DNA from: Sinorhizobium alkalisoli
GTDB lineage: Bacteria; Pseudomonadota; Alphaproteobacteria; Rhizobiales; Rhizobiaceae
Assembly (NCBI RefSeq): GCF_008932245.1
Contig: NZ_CP034910.1
Span: forward strand, 992,001 to 1,056,000
DNA: 64,000 nucleotides
Direction: 5' to 3'
Below the pieces are notes generated by a model, which had not been told where the DNA came from, did not search any database, and was given only the letters and a program-made list of their open reading frames with translations. A program made the position numbers and the translations under genes. Positions 1 through 8,579 of the stretch are shown piece after piece (position 1 is the stretch's first letter; each line of letters begins with the position of its first letter).

Positions 1-404
1 CAGGCCGCCTTCTGGCCGAGAATATCGCCGAAGGCCGGCATCTTGGTCGTGCCGTCCTGGGTGTAACCGTGGCGGAAGCGCTCTATGAACCATTCGTCGC
101 CGTATTCTTCCGCTTCCAGGAAGCGAAGGTCGGGGGCAAGCCCGCCCGATACGGCGCCGAGCCCGTGGCAGCGGGCACAGTTCTGGTTGAAGCCGGATGC
201 ACCGATCTCGACCGCCTTCAGCCACACATCGTGCCCGACCTTGGCCTCCCGATAGGGGTTTTCCGTCAGCCACTCCTCGCCTATTTCCGGCAACGCGTCG
301 GTGTTGACGGGCTGGGGCGCGACATCGCCATGCGCGACGACCATCGTTGCTGTTGCCAACAGTGCGAGCCCCGCAAGCCCCGCTCGGATATGGTTTCTGG
401 ACAT
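1..404 (-). CDS. PedF-like cytochrome c-550 (partial, C-terminus beyond left edge)
   Basis: This reads as a periplasmic mono-haem cytochrome c. The start codon at 404 is preceded by a GGAGGAGGAAAG ribosome binding site, and a short hydrophobic signal peptide ends near VVAHG. The haem motif CARCH lies around residue 70, followed by GLGAVSGGLAPDLR, which resembles the PedF/cytochrome c-550 proteins that take electrons from PQQ ethanol dehydrogenases. The gene is cut by the window edge after about 134 codons, so the axial methionine region is only partly seen (KMPAF is present). It diverges from the PQQ-associated ABC genes across a 148-bp region carrying a perfect inverted repeat. Its role as an electron acceptor of the dehydrogenase at 9378-11144 is inferred from family and context. 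Confidence 0.85.
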   Translation of the reverse strand, partial: MSRNHIRAGLAGLALLATATMVVAHGDVAPQPVNTDALPEIGEEWLTENPYREAKVGHDVWLKAVEIGASGFNQNCARCHGLGAVSGGLAPDLRFLEAEEYGDEWFIERFRHGYTQDGTTKMPAFGDILGQKAA

Positions 405-456
405 CTTTCCTCCTCCACGATCTCACTGAGGTTTTTTAACGCTCGTCGCCCGTGCC

Positions 457-508
457 GCGGAATACGACCTAGGTCGCGGCCCGGCATGGTACCTAGGTCG
501 TATTCCGC
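457..508. promoter_or_regulatory. Perfect 18-bp inverted repeat, likely operator of the PQQ regulon
   Basis: GCGGAATACGACCTAGGT (457-474) is repeated in inverse as ACCTAGGTCGTATTCCGC (491-508) with a 16-nt spacer. It lies midway between the divergent cytochrome (start 404) and solute-binding protein (start 553). Related half-sites occur in front of the alcohol dehydrogenase at 11234-11319. The likeliest binder is the LuxR-type response regulator encoded at 8580-9302, but that link is inference. Confidence 0.65.
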
Positions 509-552
509 CCTCCGCGGCGCCGCTTTAACGTCTTCGGCGGGAGGAGTGTCCA

Positions 553-1740
553 ATGCCGCAGATCCGCATCAGACGGACAATGTCCGCATGCCTCCTGGTC
601 GCGCTTCTCGGCGCTGCCGGGCCGGTTCAGGCGGAGGTCACCGTTGCCGTGACCTATCTGCGCCAGGAGCAGAAGGCGCCGCCGGTGCTTTCCAATCTCG
701 ATCCGATCCCAGCGGACCTGGGAATCGCAGGAGCGAAGGTCGCTCTGGCCGATAGCGAGACGACCGGCCGCTTCCTCGGCCATCACTACAGGCTACAGGT
801 CATCTCCGTCGAGCCGGGAGGCGACCTTGCGGCGGCAGCGAAAACGGCGCTCGCTGCCTCGCCGGTACTTCTCCTCGATGCGCCCTCCGAAAGCATCCTG
901 ATCGTCGCCGACCTGCCCGAGGCGAGGGACGCAATGATCTTCAATGTCGCATCCGGCGAACGCCGCCTGCGCGACCGCGACTGTCGTGCCAATCTCCTGC
1001 ACACGATCGCGGAGGATGCGATGCGCGCCGATGCGTTGATGCAGGTGTTGAGGGCGCGCCGCTGGACGCGCACGGCCCTGATCGTCGGCCCCAGACCAGA
1101 GGATGAGGACTTCGCGGCAACTTTGCGAGCCGCGGCGGCGAAGTTCGGCGTCGAAATCCTCGCCGAGAAGGCCTGGACCTTCGACACTGACCTGAGGCGC
1201 GCAGCCGGCAAGGAGGTGCCGCTGTTCACGCAGGACCTTCCCGACCACGACGTGCTACTGATTGCCGACGCTGCCGACGATTTTGCTCGTTATGTCGCCG
1301 ATAATACCTGGCTGCCGCGTCCGGTCGCCGGCTCGGACGGCTTAAGCGGCGAGGGATGGGCGCCCGTTCTGGAACAATGGGGGGCCGTGCAGTTGCAGAA
1401 CCGCTTCGAGGGCTCGGCAAAGCGGAAGATGCGGCCGCGCGACTACGCCGCCTGGACGGCGTTGCGCGCGGTGGGCGAGGCGGTGACACGGACGAACTCG
1501 GCCGACCCGGTGAAGCTGCGGACTTACATGCTGTCGGATGCCTTTGCCCTCGACGGCTTCAAGGGCCGCTCGCTCAGCTACCGCGATTGGAACGGGCAAT
1601 TGCGTCAGCCGATGCCGGTGGTGAACGCCCGCGCTCTCGTCGAGCTCGCGCCGCTCGATGGATATCTGCACCAGGACAACGACATGGACACGCTCGGCCT
1701 CGACCGTGCGGAAAGCGCCTGCCGGGCGTTCGGAGGATGA
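553..1740 (+). CDS. PQQ-associated ABC transporter solute-binding protein
   Basis: A 395-residue exported protein with a signal peptide ending near PVQA. It resembles the type-1 periplasmic binding fold of branched-chain amino-acid receptors and matches, by eye, the solute-binding family that accompanies PQQ-dependent alcohol catabolism loci (TIGR03863 type). The start at 553 has a GGGAGGAG ribosome binding site. It is the first gene of a four-gene operon (binding protein, beta-propeller, ATPase, permease) with spacings of 1 nt or small overlaps. A receptor of this kind paired with an ABC-2 type permease is unusual, so the direction of transport is unclear. The ligand cannot be read from the sequence. 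Confidence 0.8.
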   Translation: MPQIRIRRTMSACLLVALLGAAGPVQAEVTVAVTYLRQEQKAPPVLSNLDPIPADLGIAGAKVALADSETTGRFLGHHYRLQVISVEPGGDLAAAAKTALAASPVLLLDAPSESILIVADLPEARDAMIFNVASGERRLRDRDCRANLLHTIAEDAMRADALMQVLRARRWTRTALIVGPRPEDEDFAATLRAAAAKFGVEILAEKAWTFDTDLRRAAGKEVPLFTQDLPDHDVLLIADAADDFARYVADNTWLPRPVAGSDGLSGEGWAPVLEQWGAVQLQNRFEGSAKRKMRPRDYAAWTALRAVGEAVTRTNSADPVKLRTYMLSDAFALDGFKGRSLSYRDWNGQLRQPMPVVNARALVELAPLDGYLHQDNDMDTLGLDRAESACRAFGG

Positions 1741-1741
1741 G

Positions 1742-2707
1742 ATGAGACGAATCTTTCTTTTCCTAGCGCTTCCCATCGCCGCGTTTCCGATCGCCGCCTC
1801 CGCCGGCGAAATCTGGGTTACGAATGAGAAGGACGACAACATCTCGGTGATAGACACCGCGACGCTCGAAGTCGTGCGCACAATCGCCACGGGCGAACGC
1901 CCGCGCGGCATCACGTTCAATTCCGACCATTCGCGTGCCTACATCTGTGCATCCGACAGCGACGCGGTCGAGGTAATGGACGCCCGAACCGGTGAAATGC
2001 TTCATGAGCTTCCTTCGGGCGAGGATCCGGAGCAGTTCGTGCTCGCACCCGACGACAAGCACCTGTGGATCGCTAACGAAGATGACGCAGTGACGACAGT
2101 GGTCGACGTTGATACCCGCAGCGTCGTTGCGCAGATCAATGTCGGCATCGAGCCCGAGGGCATGGCTGTTTCGCCGGACGGCAAGATCGTCGTGACGACT
2201 TCCGAAACGACAAACATGGCCCATTGGATCGATACGGCGACGATGACGATTTTCGCCAATACACTGGTCGACAGCCGGCCTCGGCATGCGGAGTTCACCG
2301 CGGACGGCCGCGAGCTTTGGGTATCCTCCGAGATCGGCGGAACGGTCACCGTCTTCGACGTCGCGACCCAGGCGGAGAAGGGCAAGATCGCGTTCGGCAT
2401 CACCGGGATCAATGCAGACCTTATTCAGCCCGTCGGCTTTGAATTCGCGCCCGACGGCAAAACGGCGTTCGTCGCGCTCGGCCCATCGAACCACGTGGCC
2501 GTGATCGACATGCAGACATTGGCGGTCGAGGAATACATCCTCGTCGGTCGACGCGTCTGGCATATGGCCTTCTCGCCAGACCACAAGCAGCTCTTCACCA
2601 CGAATGGTGTTTCCGGCGACGTCACGGTGATCGATGTGGCAGCGCGGGAACCGGTCAAGTCGATCAAGGTCGGCCGCTTTCCTTGGGGGGCTGCTGCTCG
2701 CCCGTGA
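1742..2707 (+). CDS. PQQ-associated YVTN-type beta-propeller protein
   Basis: A 321-residue exported protein starting at the ATG one base after the previous stop. The signal peptide MRRIFLFLALPIAAF...SAG is followed by repeated blades of the form IWVTNEKDDNISVIDTAT and VTVIDVAA, typical of YVTN/lactonase-like seven-bladed propellers. Such proteins accompany PQQ-dependent catabolism operons (TIGR03866 type). It may act as a periplasmic scaffold or binding partner of the neighbouring ABC system. No catalytic residues can be assigned. A longer in-frame upstream extension exists but overlaps the preceding gene and lacks a signal peptide at its start, so it was rejected. Confidence 0.82.
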   Translation: MRRIFLFLALPIAAFPIAASAGEIWVTNEKDDNISVIDTATLEVVRTIATGERPRGITFNSDHSRAYICASDSDAVEVMDARTGEMLHELPSGEDPEQFVLAPDDKHLWIANEDDAVTTVVDVDTRSVVAQINVGIEPEGMAVSPDGKIVVTTSETTNMAHWIDTATMTIFANTLVDSRPRHAEFTADGRELWVSSEIGGTVTVFDVATQAEKGKIAFGITGINADLIQPVGFEFAPDGKTAFVALGPSNHVAVIDMQTLAVEEYILVGRRVWHMAFSPDHKQLFTTNGVSGDVTVIDVAAREPVKSIKVGRFPWGAAARP

Positions 2708-3456
2708 CGGACAGGAAACCATCGGACATGGGGGCGGGCATGAGCGGACTGGCGATCGAGTCGATAACCCATATGTGGGGGGCGAAGCGGGCACTCGAAG
2801 ACGTGAGCTTCTCCGTCGGCCGCGGTGAGTTCTGCGCTCTCCTCGGGCCGAACGGCGCTGGCAAGTCGACGCTGTTCGGCCTGATGACGCGGCTTTTCAC
2901 GCCGCAGGCTGGAGCGATCTCGATCGCCGGTCATGATCTCGCGCGCGAACCGCACGGCGCCCTTCGGCACATCGGCGTCGTCTTCCAGCAGCCGACCGTC
3001 GACCTCGATCTCACCGTCCGGCGCAATCTTCTTTATTTCGCCGCCCTCCACGGCCTTTTCGGCCGCCGCGCCGAGGCGCGAGTGATGGCGGTGCTCGAGC
3101 GACTTGGCATGGCGGAACGCTCCGGCGAAAGGGCCGGAGCGCTCAACGGCGGCCATCGGCGACGGATGGAGATTGCCCGTGCCCTGATGCACTGCCCTTC
3201 GGTCCTGCTCCTCGACGAGCCTACGGTCGGCCTTGATGCCGCCGCTCGCGTCGCCATCATCGACCACGTGCACCGGCTTGCTGCGGACGATGGCCTGACC
3301 GTGCTTTGGGCTACTCACCTCGTCGATGAGATCCGCCCGTCGGACCGACTCATCATTCTTCACTGCGGCCGCGTTCTTGCCTCCGGCGAAGCAGGTGAGA
3401 TCGGCGGTGCAGATCTCAGCGGGCGGTTCATTGCGTTAACCGGAGCTGTGTCATGA
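2704..3456 (+). CDS. PQQ-associated ABC transporter ATP-binding protein
   Basis: A cytoplasmic ABC ATPase of about 250 residues. It has Walker A GPNGAGKST, a Walker B ending LLLDEPTVGLD and the switch histidine in WATHLVDE. The signature loop reads NGGHRRRMEIA instead of the usual LSGGQ, a deviation found in transporters of the PQQ-associated (TIGR03864) type. The GTG at 2704 overlaps the previous stop (GTGA), suggesting translational coupling. ATGs at 2728 and 2740 are alternative starts. It pairs with the permease that follows. Confidence 0.85.
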   Translation: MTDRKPSDMGAGMSGLAIESITHMWGAKRALEDVSFSVGRGEFCALLGPNGAGKSTLFGLMTRLFTPQAGAISIAGHDLAREPHGALRHIGVVFQQPTVDLDLTVRRNLLYFAALHGLFGRRAEARVMAVLERLGMAERSGERAGALNGGHRRRMEIARALMHCPSVLLLDEPTVGLDAAARVAIIDHVHRLAADDGLTVLWATHLVDEIRPSDRLIILHCGRVLASGEAGEIGGADLSGRFIALTGAVS

Positions 3457-4358
3457 ACGCTGTGCCAGATCTGGATGCTTTCGCGCCGAACCCCCCAAAG
3501 ACCCTGAACGTCGTCGATACCGACGGGCTGGATCGGGATGCGCAGGGGAGAGCTGCGCTCGCCTTTTTTCATTGCGCCATTGTCGCCCTCAGCGCCATCT
3601 TGCAGCGGGAAGCGCTGCGCTTTCTCGGCCAGCGGGGTCGGCTTCTCGCGGCGCTCGTGCGCCCGCTGGTATGGCTGATCGTCTTCGCCGCCGGTTTTCG
3701 CGCCGCGCTCGGCCTTTCGATCACGCCGCCCTACCAGACTTACATCACCTACGAGATATACATCGTCCCTGGCCTCGTCGGCATGATCCTCCTGTTCAAC
3801 GGCATGCAGTCCTCGCTGAGCCTAGTCTACGACCGCGAGATGGGCTCTATGCGCCTTTTGCTGACGGCCCCGCTGCCGCGTTGGTGGCTGCTGACGTGCA
3901 AGCTCGTCGCCGGCAGCCTGATCTCGGTGCTGCAGGCCTATGTCTTTCTCGCTGTCGCAGCGGCCTGGGGCGTCCGCTTCTCACCCGGCGGCTACCTTGC
4001 TGCTTTTCCTGCCATCATGCTCGGCGCGCTGATGGTGGGAGCGCTCGGGCTTGTTCTTTCCTCGTTCATCCGGCAGCTGGAAAACTTCGCTGGCGTGATG
4101 AACTTCGTCATCTTCCCCGTCTTCTTTCTTTCGTCCGCCCTCTATCCGCTGTGGAAGATGGCGGAAGCGTCGCCGCGCCTGCGCGACATCTGCGCCATCA
4201 ATCCGTTCACGCATGCAGTCGAGCTGATCCGCTTTGCCCTTTATACGAAACTCGACCCGCTCGGACTTGCCGTCACGATCGCCGCCCTTGCCGTCTTCGG
4301 CGCCGCAGCTATTTGGGGCTACGACCCGGCGCGTGGACTAGCGGCGCGGAGGACCTAG
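3453..4358 (+). CDS. PQQ-associated ABC-2 type transporter permease
   Basis: A 301-residue inner-membrane protein with about six hydrophobic segments and an ABC-2 layout, including the conserved stretch DREMGSMRLLLTAPLPRWW between transmembrane segments. ATG 3453 overlaps the ATPase stop by ATGA. ABC-2 permeases usually export, so the operon may efflux or export something linked to alcohol oxidation, such as PQQ, a toxic aldehyde, or a cofactor or lanthanide chelator. This is inference from the family. It is the last gene of the operon. The pseudoazurin gene converges on it from the other strand. Confidence 0.83.
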   Translation: MNAVPDLDAFAPNPPKTLNVVDTDGLDRDAQGRAALAFFHCAIVALSAILQREALRFLGQRGRLLAALVRPLVWLIVFAAGFRAALGLSITPPYQTYITYEIYIVPGLVGMILLFNGMQSSLSLVYDREMGSMRLLLTAPLPRWWLLTCKLVAGSLISVLQAYVFLAVAAAWGVRFSPGGYLAAFPAIMLGALMVGALGLVLSSFIRQLENFAGVMNFVIFPVFFLSSALYPLWKMAEASPRLRDICAINPFTHAVELIRFALYTKLDPLGLAVTIAALAVFGAAAIWGYDPARGLAARRT

Positions 4359-4473
4359 TTAGACCACGATTGTTTCGCGCAGGACTGACCAATCGCTAAT
4401 CGCTTTGGCGCCATGCAAGATGCAACCGCGCCACGCACCTGAACAGGCGTGCGGCGCGGCAATTTCCGGATCG

Positions 4474-4908
4474 CTAAGGGGCAAGTGCCGCGAGCGCCGC
4501 CTTCATGCGTTCGTCCGCCTTCGCCGGCAGCTTCACGGCCTTTGCCAATTCGACATTGGTCGGCACGTCGCCCACCTGGATCAATGCCACCATGCCCATG
4601 GAGAAGTGCGGCGAGCACTTGACGCCGTAGAGGCCCGGCACGGTGACGATCATCACGTATTCTTCGTTGACCTTGCTTTTAAACTTGCCCGCGCCGTCGG
4701 GCAGCATGCCTTTTATCGACTCGACATTGTGGCCCTTGTCCGCCGGCACGAAGCGGATCGTGTCACCGGGCGCGGCTTTGACTAAGGCCGGCTCGAAGAC
4801 CATCGCCCCGCTCTCGCCTTTGTTCAACATCTTTACTTCGTGTTCCTCGGCAAGGGCCCCGCCGGCAACGAGCACGGTTGCGGCCATGATACCCATTCTT
4901 CTCAGCAT
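4474..4908 (-). CDS. Pseudoazurin (blue copper protein)
   Basis: A 144-residue periplasmic type-1 copper protein with a signal peptide of about 20 residues ending GGALAEE. The copper ligands are visible: histidine in DKGHNVES and the Cys-His-Met cluster in [12 protein letters not shown]. The length fits the family. Pseudoazurins carry electrons to nitrite or nitrous-oxide reductase in denitrifiers. No denitrification gene lies here, so it may instead shuttle electrons from the PQQ dehydrogenase and cytochrome c to an oxidase (inference). It stands alone on the minus strand, between the ABC operon and the histidine kinase. Confidence 0.9.
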   Translation of the reverse strand: MLRRMGIMAATVLVAGGALAEEHEVKMLNKGESGAMVFEPALVKAAPGDTIRFVPADKGHNVESIKGMLPDGAGKFKSKVNEEYVMIVTVPGLYGVKCSPHFSMGMVALIQVGDVPTNVELAKAVKLPAKADERMKAALAALAP

Positions 4909-5117
4909 TCATCTCTCCCTGCGGTTTGAAGCTGACAAAATCAAATATCGAAAGGGCAGGGCGATACAATGCGACCTTGGTGCCGGTCGAAGCGACCGTC
5001 CGCACGAGTGTGTTCAATTTCAATAAGTTGAGGGGGAGATGGCGATCGGAAACGCGAGCCATGCCCCGGAGGAGGCCTGAGGTGGGTACCTGTGGAGCTC
5101 GGGACGGCGGCCGTTCG

Positions 5118-7319
5118 TCATGCGCTGGTAACGAAGGCTTCGAGCACCTCGAGGTCGATGGGCTTGTAGATCATCTCGATCTCGGCTGCAGCGCAGGCGT
5201 CGCGCAAACTCGGTGATCGATCGGCGGTGATGATCCTCGCCGGGCGCTCGCCGTGGCGTATCTTGAGCGCGGTCAGAGTCTCGACGCCGGTCAATCCCTC
5301 CCCGAGCTGCTGGTCGACCAGATAGAGATCGGGCACGATGCCCATTTCATCGACCAGTTCCAGCGCTTCCTCGCCGCTTCCCGCTTCCAGGACCGTGATT
5401 CCGCGCCGCTCCAGGAGCAGACTCATCGCGTGCCGCAGTTCCTCGTCGTTCTCGATGAGAAGCGCGATGCGGTCGCCGCAGTCGTTCGACGGGTCGGCAT
5501 CTGCAGCGTCGGCGCCAGGGTAACTCGCCGAGGTACGCGAGGGTGCCTGCTCCAGCTCGATTGCAAAACATGTGCCGCGCCCCGGCATCGAGCGCAGCGT
5601 AAGTCGGTGATTGAGCAGCGTGCAGGCGCGCTCCACGATGGCGAGGCCAAGCCCCAAGCCCTCCGAAGCGGAAGCGGTGGCATTGAGCCGATGGAACTCA
5701 CGAAAGATCGCCTGCTGCTCCTCGGCCGGAATGCCGGGACCAGTATCGTGCACCTCGATGCGTACGCCGCCCGGTATGCGCCGCGGACCCACGAGCACGC
5801 GGCCGGTGCGGGTATAGCGGATGGCATTGCCGATGAGGTTTTGCAGGATGCGTCTGAGATAGGCCGGATCGCTGAAGACCGTCATCGCACAGGGCAGGAT
5901 GGCGAGTTTCAGACCCTTGCGCTCGGCGATCGGCGCAAATTCGTCGGTGAGTTGCGCGATCAGCGATGCGAGGCGCACCGGCGAAATCTCGACTACCGCC
6001 TCATCCAGCCGCGAGATATCGAGCAGCGCCCCGAGGATCGCTTCGACGCTTGCCAGCGCCTTGTGGGCCTTGTCGAGTGTGCTGCCGGCGTGATCGTCAT
6101 GCGTTTCGTCGCGGGCCGAGGCTACGAAGAGCTTCGCGGCGGAGAGCGGCTGCAAGAGATCGTGGCTGGCCGCTGCAACGAAACGCGTGCGCGTGGAATT
6201 GGCCCGTTCCGCATCGGCCAACGCGGCGCGCAAGTCTTCCGTGCGGGCGGCCACCCGCGCCTCAAGAGAGGCGTTGGCGCGCTGCATTGCCTGGATCGCC
6301 TGCCGTTCGCGCGTCACGTCGCTGAACGACATCACGAAGCCTCGATCCGGCGTCTCCTCTGCAAACACGACGAGAATCATTCCCGAAGTGCGGCGGATCT
6401 CCAGGAACAAGGGGGGCCGCGTTGTCGTTTGGGCTGCCCAGGCGGAAAGGGCCGAAGGAGCGAGGGCGCTGACCAGTTCGCTGTCGCGACGGATCCAGCG
6501 CTGCAGCGTGTCGAAGCCGATGCCGGTGCGCAGGACCGTCACGGGAATATCGAGCAGCAGGCGGAGCCGCTCGTTCCAGCCCACCAGCCGGCCGGCCGCG
6601 TCGAAGATGCAGATTCCCTGGTTGATATGTTCCAGCGTCGCGCGAATCAGCCGGGCCTGATCATCCAGCATTCTTCCGCGCTCGGTTCGCTCCATGCGAA
6701 TGATCTCGGTGACATCCGTCTGGAGCACGACCGTACCGCCGTCGGATGTGGGCTGCTCGCTCACCTGGAGCCAGCGGTCACCGGCAAGCGCCACCTGGAA
6801 CACGCTGCGCGCGTGATGGCGCTGCATTCTCGTTGCCATCCAGCCGGCCGGCGCCTCGCCCTCCGGCAGCGCCAGAAAGCGCGAACGGCTGCAGGCTTCG
6901 ATATAATCCGCAAACGGCAGGCCGGGATGAAGGACGGCTCGCACGTCCTGAAGATCGCAGCAAAATCTCGAATTGTACATCACCAGGATTTCGCCGGCAT
7001 CGAAGAGGGCAAACCCTTCCTCCACAGCCTCGATGGCATCCGCGAGGTTGCGGCGAGCGCGCTCGGTCGCATGTTTGGCCTCAGCCAGCCGCGCGTTCGT
7101 ATCGTTGAGCACCTTCAGCGTCGCCTCGAGGTCGGATGTGCGTTGCCGCACCCGCTCTTCCAGCTGGGCGGAGCGCTGGAACTGCTCGTAGGCGATTCCA
7201 CGTTCGCCAGATGCCTGCTCGACCTGACGCATCAGCACTTCGGCGATGGTCAGAAGCTTCTCGGTGTTGCGCTCGGGACGGCCGTCGGGATCAATCAGCC
7301 AGTCAGAGATGCGGGCCAT
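5118..7319 (-). CDS. Hybrid sensor histidine kinase with C-terminal receiver (NahK/ErcS'-like)
   Basis: A 733-residue soluble kinase with no clear membrane segment. An N-terminal coiled coil (about 20-115) is followed by two PAS-like domains (about 115-215 and 225-330) and a second coiled coil. Next comes a HisKA domain with the phospho-acceptor histidine in ASHDLLQPLSAAK, then a HATPase with N box LRRILQNLIGNAIRYT, G1 DTGPGIP and G2 GLGLGLAI. The receiver domain has its aspartate in YLVDQQL. The start overlaps the stop of the FIST gene (TAATG), so the two are co-translated. The pairing matches NosP-NahK modules of pseudomonads, where a FIST haem protein inhibits the kinase when it binds nitric oxide. 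The likely partner is the regulator at 8580-9302. Confidence 0.87.
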   Translation of the reverse strand: MARISDWLIDPDGRPERNTEKLLTIAEVLMRQVEQASGERGIAYEQFQRSAQLEERVRQRTSDLEATLKVLNDTNARLAEAKHATERARRNLADAIEAVEEGFALFDAGEILVMYNSRFCCDLQDVRAVLHPGLPFADYIEACSRSRFLALPEGEAPAGWMATRMQRHHARSVFQVALAGDRWLQVSEQPTSDGGTVVLQTDVTEIIRMERTERGRMLDDQARLIRATLEHINQGICIFDAAGRLVGWNERLRLLLDIPVTVLRTGIGFDTLQRWIRRDSELVSALAPSALSAWAAQTTTRPPLFLEIRRTSGMILVVFAEETPDRGFVMSFSDVTRERQAIQAMQRANASLEARVAARTEDLRAALADAERANSTRTRFVAAASHDLLQPLSAAKLFVASARDETHDDHAGSTLDKAHKALASVEAILGALLDISRLDEAVVEISPVRLASLIAQLTDEFAPIAERKGLKLAILPCAMTVFSDPAYLRRILQNLIGNAIRYTRTGRVLVGPRRIPGGVRIEVHDTGPGIPAEEQQAIFREFHRLNATASASEGLGLGLAIVERACTLLNHRLTLRSMPGRGTCFAIELEQAPSRTSASYPGADAADADPSNDCGDRIALLIENDEELRHAMSLLLERRGITVLEAGSGEEALELVDEMGIVPDLYLVDQQLGEGLTGVETLTALKIRHGERPARIITADRSPSLRDACAAAEIEMIYKPIDLEVLEAFVTSA

Positions 7320-8497
7320 TACGGAACCTTTTCGGGTAGCACGGTGCCTGGCGGATAGATGGCGACGCCGGTCATCGTCTGGTTCACGTGCATCGGGCCG
7401 AACTGCTCGCCATAGGTGCAGAAGCCGATTACCCTGTGGCGGCGCAAGAGCTCGGAGACGCGGCCAACGATCTGCTTTTCCTCGGCCTCCAACCGGCGCA
7501 GGATACAGTCGAAGGCAAGGATCGCTGTCGGACGCTCGGGCAAAGAGAGGCGTGTGAGCTCGCGGTTGAGCTGGCCGATCATGTCACCGGGCTCGGTGAT
7601 CGTCAGCACCACACCCTCGTCGATAGCCGAGAAGAAAATAAGGTCGCCGTTTTCCATCACCTGACGGATGGCGCGCACGTGATGCCGCATTCCCATGCGG
7701 ACCGCGACGGGATGGGCGGCAAACGTAAACGTACTGAGCTGCTCGGGATCCATGCCGACGAGACGCGCGTATTCTCGTGCGGCGGGCTCCGCGTTGATCT
7801 GGCGGACGATGCGGTGGCGGGGATCGGCCTCGGTGACCACCATTCGTCTTTCGGTCGGCACGAGGTGATCGAAATTGAAAACGCGCACCGGACACTCCGT
7901 GCGCACCAACGCCAGCACGGCCGCGTTCTCCGATAGCCGGTGGCCGTCGAGCACGAAGGTCCGGGTAAAGCGCGTCCCGTCGCCGGCCGAACCGCCGAGC
8001 ATCGGCGTTGCTCCCATGCCTGCCGCAAGTGCCGAGGTCAGTTCGTCTTCCTTCTGCGAAAGCCCATCCACCAGGAGGATGGCGAACTCATGCGCAAGCT
8101 CGGGATGGCGCTCAGCCATCGCCGTGCGCGTTCGGACGAGGGCGGCGGCGAGAGCGGGCGGGTCAAGCCGCAACAGGTCGGGGATCGTCAGCGTATCGAC
8201 GCGGAAGTACGCTGCGGGGAGGGCGATCGCGACGATGGAGTCCTCGTTGTACCCAGCGTCGGAAATTTCGCCTGCGGTGGTGCAACCGACGATCGGGATG
8301 TCACCGAAGACCCGCGCTGCTTGGCTGGGCAGACGCTCCAGGTCGGCCGCCGGCGAAACGAAAAGCATGATCAGCGAAAAAGGTCCCGGCCCCAGTTGTC
8401 GTGCCAATGTCTCCAAGGCGTTCGGATCGCGCGCCGAAACGCTGCCGCGCGGGACGATCGCCTCGCATGCGATGCCGCTCCCAGCGAATATCCTCAT
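7319..8497 (-). CDS. FIST domain sensor protein (NosP-like)
   Basis: A 392-residue cytoplasmic protein with FIST-N (the conserved stretch VGCTTAGEISDAGY near residue 70) and FIST-C (the region around CILRRLEAEE and VIGFCTYGEQFG). Homologues next to histidine kinases include NosP, a haem-based nitric-oxide sensor. A haem ligand cannot be assigned here by eye. It lies directly upstream of the hybrid kinase with a one-base stop/start overlap, implying a sensor-kinase complex. A role in sensing NO, or another small ligand, to tune PQQ-dependent alcohol oxidation is inferred from gene order. Confidence 0.85.
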   Translation of the reverse strand: MRIFAGSGIACEAIVPRGSVSARDPNALETLARQLGPGPFSLIMLFVSPAADLERLPSQAARVFGDIPIVGCTTAGEISDAGYNEDSIVAIALPAAYFRVDTLTIPDLLRLDPPALAAALVRTRTAMAERHPELAHEFAILLVDGLSQKEDELTSALAAGMGATPMLGGSAGDGTRFTRTFVLDGHRLSENAAVLALVRTECPVRVFNFDHLVPTERRMVVTEADPRHRIVRQINAEPAAREYARLVGMDPEQLSTFTFAAHPVAVRMGMRHHVRAIRQVMENGDLIFFSAIDEGVVLTITEPGDMIGQLNRELTRLSLPERPTAILAFDCILRRLEAEEKQIVGRVSELLRRHRVIGFCTYGEQFGPMHVNQTMTGVAIYPPGTVLPEKVP

Positions 8498-8579
8498 TCC
8501 CTCTTCCTCCCGACACTACAGTAAAATCGTAATCGGTCCGGAATCCAGCGAACTTTCGAGGGCGGCAGACCGGGGGGCG

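Noticed and set aside
5253..7358. A 701-codon open frame on the plus strand
   Set aside because: It mirrors the hybrid histidine kinase on the other strand. It has no domain, and its composition (Arg, His, Gly rich) is that of an antisense shadow in GC-rich DNA.
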